A stretch of DNA of 64,000 nucleotides from DASXKD01 sp963703605 (GTDB taxonomy: Bacteria; Actinomycetota; Actinomycetes; Streptosporangiales; Streptosporangiaceae): positions 123,705 through 187,704 of the forward strand of contig CAVPFC010000063.1 in the NCBI GenBank assembly GCA_963703605.1. The letters run 5' to 3'. The number at the start of each line of letters is the position of its first letter. Position 1 is the stretch's first letter. Shown in pieces: positions 24,504 through 33,270 of this stretch. Below the pieces are notes generated by a model. The model did no database searches and was not told the DNA's origin. It worked only from the letters and a program-made list of their open reading frames with translations. The position numbers and the translations under genes were made by a program.

Positions 24504-25208
24504 TTACTCCGGCGCGAAGCGGTAGCCAGCCCTCGGCTGGGTGAGGATAAGCGGGGTGCTTCCGTCGGCTTCCAGCTTGGCCCGCAGCCGCCGGACGTAC
24601 ACCCGCACGTACTCGGTCTCGGTCTCGTACCCGTGCCCCCACACGCGCCGCAGCAGGTGCGCGTGGGTCAGCAGCTTGCCGCGGTTGGTGGCAAGCTCGC
24701 GCAGCAGGGCGAACTCCGTGGGGGTCAGGTGCACCGGCTGGCCGTCCCTGGTCACCTGCTGGCTGGCCAGGTCGATCTCGATGTTCCCCGCGGTGACGAT
24801 CGGCGGCCCCGGCTCGGTCGAGGCAGCGGGCCTTGTGCGCCGCAGCGTGGCGGTGATCCGGGCCAGCAGTTCCTCGATGCTGAACGGCTTGGTCATGTAG
24901 TCGTCGGCGCCAACGTTGAGCGCGGTCACCTTGTCCCGCTCCCCGCCGCGGGCCGACACCACGATGATCGCCACGCTGGACTGCTCGCGGATCTGCCGGC
25001 ACAGCTCGAAGCCGTCGACCTCGGGCAGCATCAGGTCGAGCAGGACGATGTCCGGCTCCTCGGTCTCCAGCAACTGCAGCGCCCGGGTGCCGTCGGCGGA
25101 CACCACGCTGTCAAAGCCCCGCACGGCCAGGTTCGACCTGATCAGGTCAACGATGTTCGGGTCGTCCTCCACCACGAGCGCGCGGGTGTTCTTGGTGTTC
25201 TCAGTCAT
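24504..25208 (-). CDS. OmpR-family response regulator (KdpE-like)
   Basis: 234 residues from ATG at 25208; the start overlaps the kinase stop by eight bases, so kinase and regulator are coupled. Receiver domain (about 8-120) with acidic pocket 'VEDD', phospho-acceptor D58 in 'IVLLDLMLPEVDG', the Ser of 'VVSARGG' and Lys in 'YMTKPF'; winged-helix domain (about 137-232) ending in 'AGYRFAPE'. Sequence resembles KdpE, but no kdp operon is present. The next genes on the same strand encode the ABC importer, which it probably controls. Confidence 0.93.
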   Translation of the reverse strand: MTENTKNTRALVVEDDPNIVDLIRSNLAVRGFDSVVSADGTRALQLLETEEPDIVLLDLMLPEVDGFELCRQIREQSSVAIIVVSARGGERDKVTALNVGADDYMTKPFSIEELLARITATLRRTRPAASTEPGPPIVTAGNIEIDLASQQVTRDGQPVHLTPTEFALLRELATNRGKLLTHAHLLRRVWGHGYETETEYVRVYVRRLRAKLEADGSTPLILTQPRAGYRFAPE

Positions 25209-27756
25209 GACGGCCCAGTCCCTGCCGGGCATCCTCGGTCTCGCGTGCCATGGCCATGCCCTCATCGGTGAGGCCGTCCCGTTGCCCGTCGTCGGTGCCG
25301 GGACGGTCGCTGGTCTCCACCGGCAGGCTGATGCGGAAGCACGTGCCGCGGGCCGGGCGGCGCAGTTCGATGCTGCCGCCGTGCGCCTCGATGATGGCCT
25401 TGGCGATGGACAGCCCGAGCCCGGCCCCGGCGCTGGGGGCGCGGCGCTGCGGGGTGACGTCGAACGCGGCCGCCAGTTCCCCCGGCATGCCGGTGCCGTC
25501 GTCGATCACGCTGATCACGACCTCGGCGGGCGCCATGGGAGCCGTGGCCCGCGCCGTGACCGCGGTCACCCGGACCTGCGTCCCGGGCGGGTTGTGCCGG
25601 ACCGCGTTGCTGAGCAGGTTCACGAACACCTGCTCCATCCTGTCGTGGTCGGCCCACACGACGGGCAGGCCGGGCTGGCTGTCCATGGACACCGCCGCGG
25701 CGTCGGCCGGCGGCAGGCACGCGATGGCCGCCTCCAGCACCAGCGGGATGTCGCACCAGTCCCGCTGCAGCCGCATGACGCCCGACTCGATCGCGGAAAA
25801 GTCGAGCAGGTCCTCCACCAGGCGGCCGAGGCGGGCCGACTCGGCGGCGATCCGGTCGAGGAAGCGCATCTGCGAGTCGGTGTCCCAGGTCACGTCCGGC
25901 TGCATCAGGCTGGAGGCGTAGCCGCGGATGGCCGTCAGCGGGGTGCGCAGCTCGTGGCTCATCCGGGACAGGAAGCCGCGCTGAAGTTCCCGCGACCGGC
26001 GTAGCGCCGCGGCCTCCTGGTGCGCGAGGCCGGCCTCCTCCCGTTCCAGCGCGAGCCGCAGCGAGTGCGCGGCGTCCTCCATGAGCGCGGTCTCGTCCTT
26101 GGTGGCGCGAAGCTCCTTCCAGCTTGCCAGCAGCACGGTGGGCCCGCCCGGCGCCGGGAACGCGGCCGCGAGCACCCGCCGGCCGCGGCTGCTGAGAACC
26201 GGCCTGGCCACGCCGTCCTGCCCGGCCACGCCGTCGCGGTACGTCCCGGCCAGGAACTGCTCCGCCGTGCCGCGCAGCGACGGCGACGCCGACGCGGGAT
26301 CCCGGCCCATGGGCCCGGTGAACGCGCGCCACCGGGGGGCGGCGTCCGGCGGCTGGACGAGCAGCGCCACCTCGTCGGCGCGTAGCCCGCGCCGCAGCAG
26401 TTCGACCGCGGCGAACAGTCCCTCGGCGACCGGGACGGGGCCGGCCAGCGTCTCCAGCATCTCGCGGATGGTTTCCAGCACCCGGTTCCGCGCGGTCACC
26501 TGGTCCAGCAGCCGGTCGCGCTCGAGCGCGCTCGCCGCGTACCCGGCATAGAGCGTGACCAGGTCCAGCTCGTCCCGCTGCGGCGGGCGGGTGTCGGTAC
26601 GGAACACGGTGATGACCCCGCTGAGCCCGCCCGGGCCCATCACCGGGACCGACCAGGAACTCGTGATGCCCGCCGCCAGGTCGGCGTGGCCCGTACGGGC
26701 CGCGCTGGCGCGGACGTCTGGCTCGGCCACCGGCCGCTCGGTCGCGGCGGCCATCCCGACCGGGCCCCCCGCGGGGCCGAACGGGAGCGCCGACCACCCG
26801 GCGATCTGCCCGGGTGAGAATCCGAGCGAGGCAGCGCATATCAGCGTCTGGTCGCTGACCAGGTGGATGCACAGCCGCTCGGTGTCCAGCGCGGCGCCGA
26901 GCGCGGACAGGATCAGTAGCAGGCTGGCGGAGGGGTCGGCCGACACCAGCCGGTCGGCGAGCCGGTGCAGCCGGGTGAGCTGGTGGCGCGCCGAGGAGTC
27001 CACCTGCTGGCCGGACAGCAGCGCGACCACGTCGTCGGGGTGGGTGCTGCGCGGGTCGAGGTCGCCCACGATCCGCCCCTGCCGCAGCACCACGATGCGA
27101 TCGGCCAGCCGGAACATCTGCTCGATGTCGTGACATGCCAGCAGGATCGTCGTGCCTTGCTCTCGCAGGCCCATGATGAGCGTCTCGACCTGAGCTGACT
27201 CCTTCACCCCGAGCGACGCCGTGGGCTCGTCCAGCACGAGCAGGCGCGGCCGCTGCCGCATTGCCCGGGCCACGGCAACCATCTGGCGCTGGCCGCCGGA
27301 TAGGGTCCGGATGCTGCGGGTAGTGTCCCGCAGCGGGATCCGCAGGCTCTCCAGCACCTGTGCCGCGGCCGCGTGGAACCGGCTTTCCGAGAGCATGAGG
27401 CGCCGTGGCTCCTGCCCCAGCAGGATGTTGGCCGCCACGTCCAAGTTGTCGCACAGCGCCAGGTCCTGCCAGACCACGCCGATTCCCTTGCGGGCCGCGG
27501 CGCGCGGGTCGGCGGGCACCTTCCGGCCCGCAAGGAGGATCTCACCGCTGGCCGGGGCGATGTCACCGGCGATGCACCGCACTAGTGTCGTCTTGCCCGC
27601 GCCGTTCTCGCCGGCCAGGGCGATAAGCTCGCCCGGCTGCACGGTGAGGTTGACGCCGTGGAGAGCGCGCACCGGCCCGAAGCTGGCCTCGAGCCCGGAC
27701 ACCGTCAGCAATGGGGGCGGTGTATCTTCCACGGCCCACGGGAGAAGCGCGGTCAT
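25201..27756 (-). CDS. Fusion of a sugar-type ABC ATPase domain with a GAF histidine kinase
   Basis: 851 residues from ATG at 27756 (an ATG at 27768 is the alternative; AGGAGG lies just upstream). Residues 16-250 are a complete nucleotide-binding domain: Walker A 'GENGAGKT' (49-56), Q loop Q97, 'LSGGQ' (152-156), Walker B with D176-E177, H loop H209. Residues 260-415 are a GAF domain, 420-580 a second GAF-like region, then HisKA with phospho-acceptor H601 in 'SHELRTP', N box 'NLLSNAVRHN' (713-722), G1 'DDGTGMPG' (752-759) and G2 'GAGLGLSIAK' (777-786). Every ATPase and kinase motif is intact. No membrane helix. It heads a colinear set of response regulator, binding protein, ATPase and two permeases. 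Kinases of importer operons are usually separate membrane proteins, so this fusion is unusual. Confidence 0.93.
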   Translation of the reverse strand: MTALLPWAVEDTPPPLLTVSGLEASFGPVRALHGVNLTVQPGELIALAGENGAGKTTLVRCIAGDIAPASGEILLAGRKVPADPRAAARKGIGVVWQDLALCDNLDVAANILLGQEPRRLMLSESRFHAAAAQVLESLRIPLRDTTRSIRTLSGGQRQMVAVARAMRQRPRLLVLDEPTASLGVKESAQVETLIMGLREQGTTILLACHDIEQMFRLADRIVVLRQGRIVGDLDPRSTHPDDVVALLSGQQVDSSARHQLTRLHRLADRLVSADPSASLLLILSALGAALDTERLCIHLVSDQTLICAASLGFSPGQIAGWSALPFGPAGGPVGMAAATERPVAEPDVRASAARTGHADLAAGITSSWSVPVMGPGGLSGVITVFRTDTRPPQRDELDLVTLYAGYAASALERDRLLDQVTARNRVLETIREMLETLAGPVPVAEGLFAAVELLRRGLRADEVALLVQPPDAAPRWRAFTGPMGRDPASASPSLRGTAEQFLAGTYRDGVAGQDGVARPVLSSRGRRVLAAAFPAPGGPTVLLASWKELRATKDETALMEDAAHSLRLALEREEAGLAHQEAAALRRSRELQRGFLSRMSHELRTPLTAIRGYASSLMQPDVTWDTDSQMRFLDRIAAESARLGRLVEDLLDFSAIESGVMRLQRDWCDIPLVLEAAIACLPPADAAAVSMDSQPGLPVVWADHDRMEQVFVNLLSNAVRHNPPGTQVRVTAVTARATAPMAPAEVVISVIDDGTGMPGELAAAFDVTPQRRAPSAGAGLGLSIAKAIIEAHGGSIELRRPARGTCFRISLPVETSDRPGTDDGQRDGLTDEGMAMARETEDARQGLGRHD

Positions 27757-27921
27757 TGCAGAGCACATCCTCCTGATCCAGCGCCTGCTACCTGGGCACT
27801 CTAGAACATTGTGGGACTCGCAGCCCCCGCCTGGCCATCCCCGGCAGGCCGCCGTCCGTACCGCTGATGCGCACCGATGACGGTGCAATAGGGCAGGGTT
27901 CTGCCTAGAGGAAGGAGGCCG

Positions 27922-29055
27922 ATGGCGGCCCAGGTGCTGAGCCGGCGGGCGCTGAACCGCGCCCTGCTCGACCGGCAGATGCTGCTGCGCCGGGTGCCGC
28001 TGCCGGACGGCCGGGGCCGGCCCGGGCGGGTCATCGAGACGATCGAGCACCTGGGCGGCCTCCAGGCCCAGGCGCCGTTCCCGCCGTACTACGGCCTGTG
28101 GTCGCGGCTGGACGGCTTCCGCCCGGACGACCTCGCCGGCCTGCTGCTGAACCGGTCGGTGGTCCGCATCGCGCTGATGCGCAGCACGATCCACCTGGTC
28201 TCCGCCCGCGACTGCGCGATCCTGCGGCCGCTGACCCAGCCGGTGCTCGACCGCCCGCTGAAGGCCCTGTTCGGCGCCCAACTGCCCGACGTGGACACCG
28301 GCGCCATCGCCGCCGCCGGGCGGGCGCTGGTGGAGCAGCAGCCCCTGACGTTCAGCGAGCTCGGCACGCTGCTGGCCGAGCGCTGGCCCGAGCACCAGCC
28401 GGGAGCGCTGGCGAACACGGTCCGGGCGCTTGTTCCGCTGGTCCAGGTGCCGCCCCGGGCCGTCTGGGGCCGCGCCGGGCAGGCCAGGCACACCTCGGCC
28501 GAGTCATGGCTCGGCAGGCCGCTCGACCGGCAGCCGTCGCTGGCCGTCCTGGTGCGGCGCTACCTGGCCGCGTTCGGCCCGGCCACGGTCGCGGACATGC
28601 AGGCGTGGTCCGGGCTGACCCGGCTGCGCGAGCCGGTGGAACGGCTGCGGGACGAGCTGCGCACGTTCCGGGACGAGGCCGGCCGGGAACTGTTCGACCT
28701 GCCCGGCGCGCCGCGCCCGGCCGGGGACACCCCGGCGCCGCTGTGCCTTGCCGCCGAGTTCGACAACCTCGTCCTCGGTCACGCGGACCGCACCCGCATC
28801 GTCAGCGACGAGGACCGGGGGAGGATGTTCACCCGCAACGGCATCTTCCCGGGGACCGTCCTGCTCGACGGGTTCGTGGCCGGCATGTGGCGGATCGACC
28901 GGTCGCGTGCCGCGGTGACGCTGATCGTCGAGATGTTCCGCGACCGGGTGAGCCCCGGCGATCACGACGCGATCGTGGGTGCGGGGCTGCGCATGCTGAG
29001 CTTCGCGGACCCGGGTACCCCGGCGGAGGTCCGGTTCGGCCCGCTGGTCCCGTGA
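27922..29055 (+). CDS. AlkZ/YcaQ-like DNA glycosylase (HTH_42 winged-helix family)
   Basis: 377 residues behind GGAAGGAGG. The three-winged-helix family is recognised by 'LNRALLDRQMLLRR', 'HLGGLQAQAPFPPYYGLWSRL', 'IALMRSTIHLVSARD' and the C-terminal 'LPLC..EFDNLVLGHADRTRI' pattern. The QxQ motif (Q48-A-Q50) is the catalytic motif described for AlkZ, which unhooks interstrand cross-links, and for related YcaQ proteins. AlkZ relatives often protect producers of DNA-alkylating natural products; no such cluster is seen here. The gene is divergent from the ABC-kinase operon. Confidence 0.85.
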   Translation: MAAQVLSRRALNRALLDRQMLLRRVPLPDGRGRPGRVIETIEHLGGLQAQAPFPPYYGLWSRLDGFRPDDLAGLLLNRSVVRIALMRSTIHLVSARDCAILRPLTQPVLDRPLKALFGAQLPDVDTGAIAAAGRALVEQQPLTFSELGTLLAERWPEHQPGALANTVRALVPLVQVPPRAVWGRAGQARHTSAESWLGRPLDRQPSLAVLVRRYLAAFGPATVADMQAWSGLTRLREPVERLRDELRTFRDEAGRELFDLPGAPRPAGDTPAPLCLAAEFDNLVLGHADRTRIVSDEDRGRMFTRNGIFPGTVLLDGFVAGMWRIDRSRAAVTLIVEMFRDRVSPGDHDAIVGAGLRMLSFADPGTPAEVRFGPLVP

Positions 29056-29064
29056 TCGGCGCTG

Positions 29065-29094
29065 GGTGCCGGCCGGCCACGGCTGGCCGACACC
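29065..29094. terminator. Bidirectional hairpin between convergent genes
   Basis: A 14-position stem (12 Watson-Crick pairs, one G-U, one mismatch) with a two-base loop, GGTGCCGGCCGGCC against GGCTGGCCGACACC, lies in the 42-base gap between the AlkZ-like gene and the convergent hydrolase gene. No U tract, which is common in high-GC actinobacteria. Confidence 0.55.
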
Positions 29095-29097
29095 GAA

Positions 29098-29952
29098 CTA
29101 GTCCTCGGTCAGGCCGAGGATCTGGGCGGCGTTGGCGTAAAGCACCTTTCTGAGTACGTCGCCGGGGAGGCCGAGCGTCCCCAGCTCGGAGAGGCATCGC
29201 TCGGGCGAGATAAACGGGTAGTCGCTGCCCCAGACGAACTGGCCAGACAGCCGGCCGCGCAGCTCGTTGATCAGTTCCGGCGGGATCCGGCGCGGCGACC
29301 AGCCGGAGATGTCGATGTAGACGTTGGTCTTGTGCAGCGCCATCGCGACCAGCTCCATGTGCCACGGCCAGCCGAAGTGCGCGGCGATCACGGTGAGCCC
29401 GGGATAGGCGGCGGCGATGCTGTCGAGCCTGATGGGGCGCGCGTAGTCCAGCCGGATCCCTTGGCCGCCGGGCTGGCGCGCGCCGATCCCGCTGGTGCCG
29501 GTGTGGAACAGGGCGGGCAGGCCGTGCTGCTCGCAGGCGGCGAACACCGGCCAGTAGGCGGGGTCATCCGGGGCGAACGCTTGCAGCGACGGATGGAACT
29601 TAACGCCGCGCAGCCCCAGCTCGGCGATCCTGGCGACCTCGGCGACGGCCGCGTCCCCCTTGTGCGGGTCCACCGAGCCGAACCCGGTGAACACGTCCGG
29701 GTGATCGCGGCAGGCGGCGGCGACGGTCTCATTGGGTACCCGGGGGCGGCCGGTCGCGGTCTCGGCGTCCCAGGCCAGCAGCACCGCCCGGACGTTCAGG
29801 GCCCGGTACCGGTCCGCCAGCTCGGCCAGCGAGATGCGGTCCACCCGGGAGCGGAAGTACGCCTCGGCCGCTTCCACGTACCCCGCCATGCTGCCGTCCA
29901 GCCAGTCCGGGGTCGGCAGGTGCACGTGGCAGTCGATGGCGCGGGCGGGCAT
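29098..29952 (-). CDS. Amidohydrolase family 2 metal-dependent hydrolase
   Basis: 284 residues. The metal motif 'IDCHVHLP' (about residues 6-13) opens the barrel; further strand-end residues are in 'GLRGVKFHPSLQ', 'PALFHTGTS', 'LTVIAAHFGWPWHMELV' and 'FVWGSDYPF', giving the His/His/His/Asp set of the ACMSD/amidohydrolase 2 family. Members are decarboxylases or hydrolases of aromatic and lactone substrates. Substrate cannot be read from sequence. Starts with ATG at 29952. Confidence 0.88.
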   Translation of the reverse strand: MPARAIDCHVHLPTPDWLDGSMAGYVEAAEAYFRSRVDRISLAELADRYRALNVRAVLLAWDAETATGRPRVPNETVAAACRDHPDVFTGFGSVDPHKGDAAVAEVARIAELGLRGVKFHPSLQAFAPDDPAYWPVFAACEQHGLPALFHTGTSGIGARQPGGQGIRLDYARPIRLDSIAAAYPGLTVIAAHFGWPWHMELVAMALHKTNVYIDISGWSPRRIPPELINELRGRLSGQFVWGSDYPFISPERCLSELGTLGLPGDVLRKVLYANAAQILGLTED

Positions 29953-30048
29953 CCGCCCATCGTAATGGCGGCCGCTGGGGCGGTTCCTGGCGGCCGGTCC
30001 CGTCCCGGAGCGGGCCAGGGCGCGCCGGCCCGGCGCCGGCCCGGCTGG

Positions 30049-30627
30049 TCAGCCGCGCAGCTCGGCCACCAGGGCGTCGGACTGCTCGACGGTCATTGAC
30101 GTGGTGGCGGAGGTGAAGGGCGCCGTCCGGCTGCCGCCGGCCAGGAAGATCACCTGGTCGGTCATGCAGGCGCGCAGGTCGGGATGCCGCTCGGCGATCG
30201 CGATCTGCTGGCGCAGCATCGCCTCCTGCTTGGCCATCATGGCGGGCACGGCCGCGTTGAACTTGCTGCCTATCTTGCGGGCGGCGGCCCGGCCGGCCCA
30301 CCGCATGGCCGCCCCGACGACGGCACCGGCGATGTCGCCTTCCAGCGCGGACAGGCCGTCGCCGGAGGAGTAGTCGGCGCTCGTGGTGTCCCGCATGGGC
30401 GGGGTGTAACTTGGCCGTCCCCCGGGACCGGGCAGCGGCCCCGCCTGCGGTTCGGCGGCCCAGCCCTGCTGCGATCCGCCCCCTGGTCCCGGTTGTGGCA
30501 TCCCGCCGCCGCCGGGCTGCATCTGGGCCAGCCGCATCCGGGCCATGCCGGCCAGTTCTTCGATCGAGTGCACGTTGGCCGCGTTGCCGCACCGCGGGCA
30601 CACCGCTCCTACCTGCCCATCAGTCAC
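30049..30627 (-). CDS. Hypothetical protein with N-terminal zinc-finger-like motif
   Basis: 192 residues from GTG at 30627; a longer frame to 30768 would run into the hydrolase gene. Begins with 'VCPRCGNAANVHSIEELAGMA', a CxxC zinc-knuckle-like start, followed by a Gly/Pro/Gln-rich disordered stretch (about 35-75) and a helical C-terminal part ('AAMRWAGRAAARKIGSKFNAAVPAMMAKQEAMLRQQIAIAERHPDLRACMTDQVIFL'). The final segment resembles short uncharacterised actinobacterial proteins. Function unknown. It lies 44 bases after the alpha/beta hydrolase gene, so it may share its transcript. Confidence 0.7.
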   Translation of the reverse strand: MTDGQVGAVCPRCGNAANVHSIEELAGMARMRLAQMQPGGGGMPQPGPGGGSQQGWAAEPQAGPLPGPGGRPSYTPPMRDTTSADYSSGDGLSALEGDIAGAVVGAAMRWAGRAAARKIGSKFNAAVPAMMAKQEAMLRQQIAIAERHPDLRACMTDQVIFLAGGSRTAPFTSATTSMTVEQSDALVAELRG

Positions 30628-30671
30628 GGCTACATTGTGCTCTCCCGGCTGGCCGCTGGGAAGACGCCGGG

Positions 30672-31484
30672 TCAGCTGGGCAGGAAGTCGAGCAGCAGCG
30701 CGTTCACCCGGCCGGGAACATCCAGCTGCATCCAGTGGCCGGGGCCGTCCAGGCGCTCGTACCGCCACGGGCCCGCCATGTTCGCTGCCGAATCGGTCAT
30801 CTGCACCTCGGTGAGGGCGGGATCACCCGTGCTCCACAGCCCCATGGCCGGTGCCTGCACCGGCGGGAGCTGCAGCGGCGGCCCCACCCACGATTCGGGG
30901 CCGATGTTGGCCCGGTACCAGTTCAGGCCCGGCGTCAGCGAGCCGTCCGCCTCCAGTTCCGCGATCACCTGGTCGGCGTCGGGGTGGCCGCCCCAGCTCC
31001 GGAAGTTGGCCCAGTTGTCCTCGGTCAGCCAGCGTTCGGCAACGCCGGGGAACTGGAACAACAGCATGTACCACGACTTTTGCCGCTGCTGCACCGTGCG
31101 CAGGAAGGTGACCGGGTTGCCGACCGACATGACCACCAGGTGGTCGACGTTGCCGGGCGCCAGGGAGGCCAGCGCCCAGGCCAGGGCGGCACCCCAGTCG
31201 TGCCCGACGACGTGGGCCTTGTCTATCCCGAGTTCGGCGAGGATCGCGAGGACGTCCCCGGCCAGGACCGGGATCGAGTAGGCGTCAACCGGTTCGGGCT
31301 TGTCCGAGCGCCCGTAGCCGCGCAGGTCGGGCACGATGACCCGGAACCCGGCATCGGCCAGGGCCGGTACCTGATGCCGCCAGAGCCGGCCGGAGTCGGG
31401 GAAGCCGTGCAACAGCAGCACCGGGCGCCCCTCGCCAGCGACCTCGTACTCGATCCCGACCCCGTCGACGTCCACCCTGCTCAT
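30672..31484 (-). CDS. Alpha/beta hydrolase, epoxide hydrolase-like
   Basis: 270 residues from ATG at 31484 (AGGGAGC upstream). Oxyanion-hole 'LLLHGFPDSGRLWRHQ' (HGFP), nucleophile elbow 'VVGHDWGAALAW' with Asp as nucleophile, cap-domain helix region, and 'GPGHWMQLDVPG' carrying the catalytic His. Asp in the elbow points to epoxide hydrolases or haloalkane dehalogenases rather than esterases; 'GHDWG' is the usual epoxide hydrolase form. Probably cytosolic. Confidence 0.9.
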   Translation of the reverse strand: MSRVDVDGVGIEYEVAGEGRPVLLLHGFPDSGRLWRHQVPALADAGFRVIVPDLRGYGRSDKPEPVDAYSIPVLAGDVLAILAELGIDKAHVVGHDWGAALAWALASLAPGNVDHLVVMSVGNPVTFLRTVQQRQKSWYMLLFQFPGVAERWLTEDNWANFRSWGGHPDADQVIAELEADGSLTPGLNWYRANIGPESWVGPPLQLPPVQAPAMGLWSTGDPALTEVQMTDSAANMAGPWRYERLDGPGHWMQLDVPGRVNALLLDFLPS

Positions 31485-31605
31485 CGGCGCTCCCTTCACA
31501 TGTGCCAATGCCGCCACGTTACGCACACCCGGCCGGCCCGGCGGCACCAGGCCGGCGGCACGTCACGGTAACCGGCGGTCAGCGACCGCCTGATGGCGGT
31601 GCTGG

Positions 31606-32319
31606 CTAGCGGGGTGCGGCGGCCCCGCCCGAGGGCGGCGGTGTGTACCGCGCGGTGGCGAAGACGCCACGGGCGGGTGTGCCGTCCGGCAGCCGCCAGG
31701 TGGCGTGAAGGCATGGCCGTCCTGCCGCACCGGCCGCCGTGGAGCCGCGGTCGGGCCGCAGCACCCTGTTGAGCCGCACGACGAGGTGACCGCCCGGCCG
31801 GCCGGGCGGGCCGGTGGTTTCCAGCCGTAGCTCGGTGCCGGACGGCCCGCTGGCCACGGTCGCGGGCCCGCTCGCGGTCAGCGTGGCGTCCGTGACCGGC
31901 TGGCTGGTCACCGTGGGATCCGGCGTGTTGCTCTTGCCCTGCGCCTGCGGCTCGGCCGCACCCTGCATCAGCGAGACAAGCTGGGCGACGAGCGCCGGAT
32001 CGTGGGTGCCGTCGTAGATCCAGCGGCGGCCGAGCACCCCGTGCTCGGCCGTTCCGATCAGCCCGGCGGCGGCGCTGGCCAGCGCCTGTGCGCGGTAGGT
32101 CATCGGCACCTGGTAGGCAGCGGCCCGGCCCCCGGATGCGTCGGTCACCACCATGAACTCGATCCCGACCTCGCCCTCCGGATCGTCGAGCCGGAACCCG
32201 CCGGCCTTGGTTAGCTCAGGCGCGCGGCCGGTGCCCTGGTACCAGGGCTGCGCGGGCAGCCATTCCGTGAGCAGCTCCAGCTTGCCCGGGCGCATCGTGG
32301 TGTCGTGGATGATGGCCAT
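31606..32319 (-). CDS. Stand-alone maltokinase N-terminal cap-like protein
   Basis: 237 residues from ATG at 32319. The N-terminal 100 residues ('AIIHDTTMRPGKLELLTEWLPAQPWY', 'DPEGEVGIEFMVVTD', 'YQVPMTYRAQAL', 'GLIGTAEHGVLGRRWIYDG') look like the cap domain that precedes the kinase in maltokinase (Pep2/Mak) proteins. The kinase itself is absent; the rest is a Pro/Ala-rich domain of beta strands. Such orphan caps are often mislabelled as glucan branching proteins. It may bind a sugar or serve as a regulator. Divergent from the membrane protein gene at 32454. Confidence 0.75.
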   Translation of the reverse strand: MAIIHDTTMRPGKLELLTEWLPAQPWYQGTGRAPELTKAGGFRLDDPEGEVGIEFMVVTDASGGRAAAYQVPMTYRAQALASAAAGLIGTAEHGVLGRRWIYDGTHDPALVAQLVSLMQGAAEPQAQGKSNTPDPTVTSQPVTDATLTASGPATVASGPSGTELRLETTGPPGRPGGHLVVRLNRVLRPDRGSTAAGAAGRPCLHATWRLPDGTPARGVFATARYTPPPSGGAAAPR

Positions 32320-32453
32320 GCCTCGTCGGATTCCTCTCGCCGGTACTGAGCCGAGGCTACTGGCCGGTGCCGACGATGCACGATGCGACAGGTGTGGCAC
32401 GTGATAGCCGTATTGATCGCTTTCTGCCGATCGATAGCGATACGATCACCGCC

Positions 32454-33161
32454 ATGAATCCGCTGTCGGGCGTGCTCGACGAAGCCTGGCGGATGTACCG
32501 GGCACATGCGCGGCATCTGCTGGCGATCGCTTTCGTCATCTACCTCGTCGCCGCTGTCATCGCGGCACTACTCGGGCTGATCGGCGTCATCGGCACGCTC
32601 CTCGGTGCCATCGTGGAGTTCTTCGCCGCCTTCCTGCTGCAAGCCACCCTGATCAAGGCGGTGCAGGATGCGCGGGACGGCCGCGTCGACCTGACCATCG
32701 GGGAGACCGTGTCCGCGGCCACCCCGTACATCTGGGCGGTGGCCGGCGCGTCCATCCTGGCCGGCATCGCGATCACGATCGGGCTGATCCTCATCATCGT
32801 CCCCGGCCTGTACCTGATCACCATCTGGGCCGTGATCATCCCCGTCATCGTGATCGAAGGATCGGGCGTGTTCGCGGCGTTCGGCCGCAGCTACAACCTC
32901 GTCCGGGGCAACGGCTGGCACGTTTTCGGCACGCTCGTGCTGGTGTTCATCATCTTGATCGTCGTGGACATCGTGCTGGGGCTCATCTTCATCGCGCTGC
33001 CGCTGCTGCTGCGCAACGGGCTGAGCACGGTGATTTCGGGAACCCTCATCGCCCCGTTCCTCGCCCTCGTCGTGACGCTGATCTACTACCGGCTCCTGGG
33101 CGCGGGCAACGAGCAGGGACCAGCGGACGGCGGATACCAGCCAGGCCCCGGAGCGGTCTAG
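32454..33161 (+). CDS. Multi-pass membrane protein, GlpQ-membrane-domain-like
   Basis: 235 residues from ATG at 32454. Starts with a short amphipathic helix ('LDEAWRMYRAHARHLLAIAFVIYLVAAVIAALLG'), then about six transmembrane helices with a central 'YNLVRGNGWHVFGTLV' loop. This is the pattern of proteins related to the membrane domain of glycerophosphodiester phosphodiesterase and DUF975-like proteins. No enzymatic motif. Role unknown; probably membrane organisation. Confidence 0.78.
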   Translation: MNPLSGVLDEAWRMYRAHARHLLAIAFVIYLVAAVIAALLGLIGVIGTLLGAIVEFFAAFLLQATLIKAVQDARDGRVDLTIGETVSAATPYIWAVAGASILAGIAITIGLILIIVPGLYLITIWAVIIPVIVIEGSGVFAAFGRSYNLVRGNGWHVFGTLVLVFIILIVVDIVLGLIFIALPLLLRNGLSTVISGTLIAPFLALVVTLIYYRLLGAGNEQGPADGGYQPGPGAV

Positions 33162-33270
33162 CAAGGGGGCGGCCCAGCCCACGGGGCGGCATGCATTACG
33201 CACCGCCCGCGCTGATCTCACCGTGCGGCTTGGCCCCGCTAATGTCGGCAGCGGTCATTACGCTGGCGGC

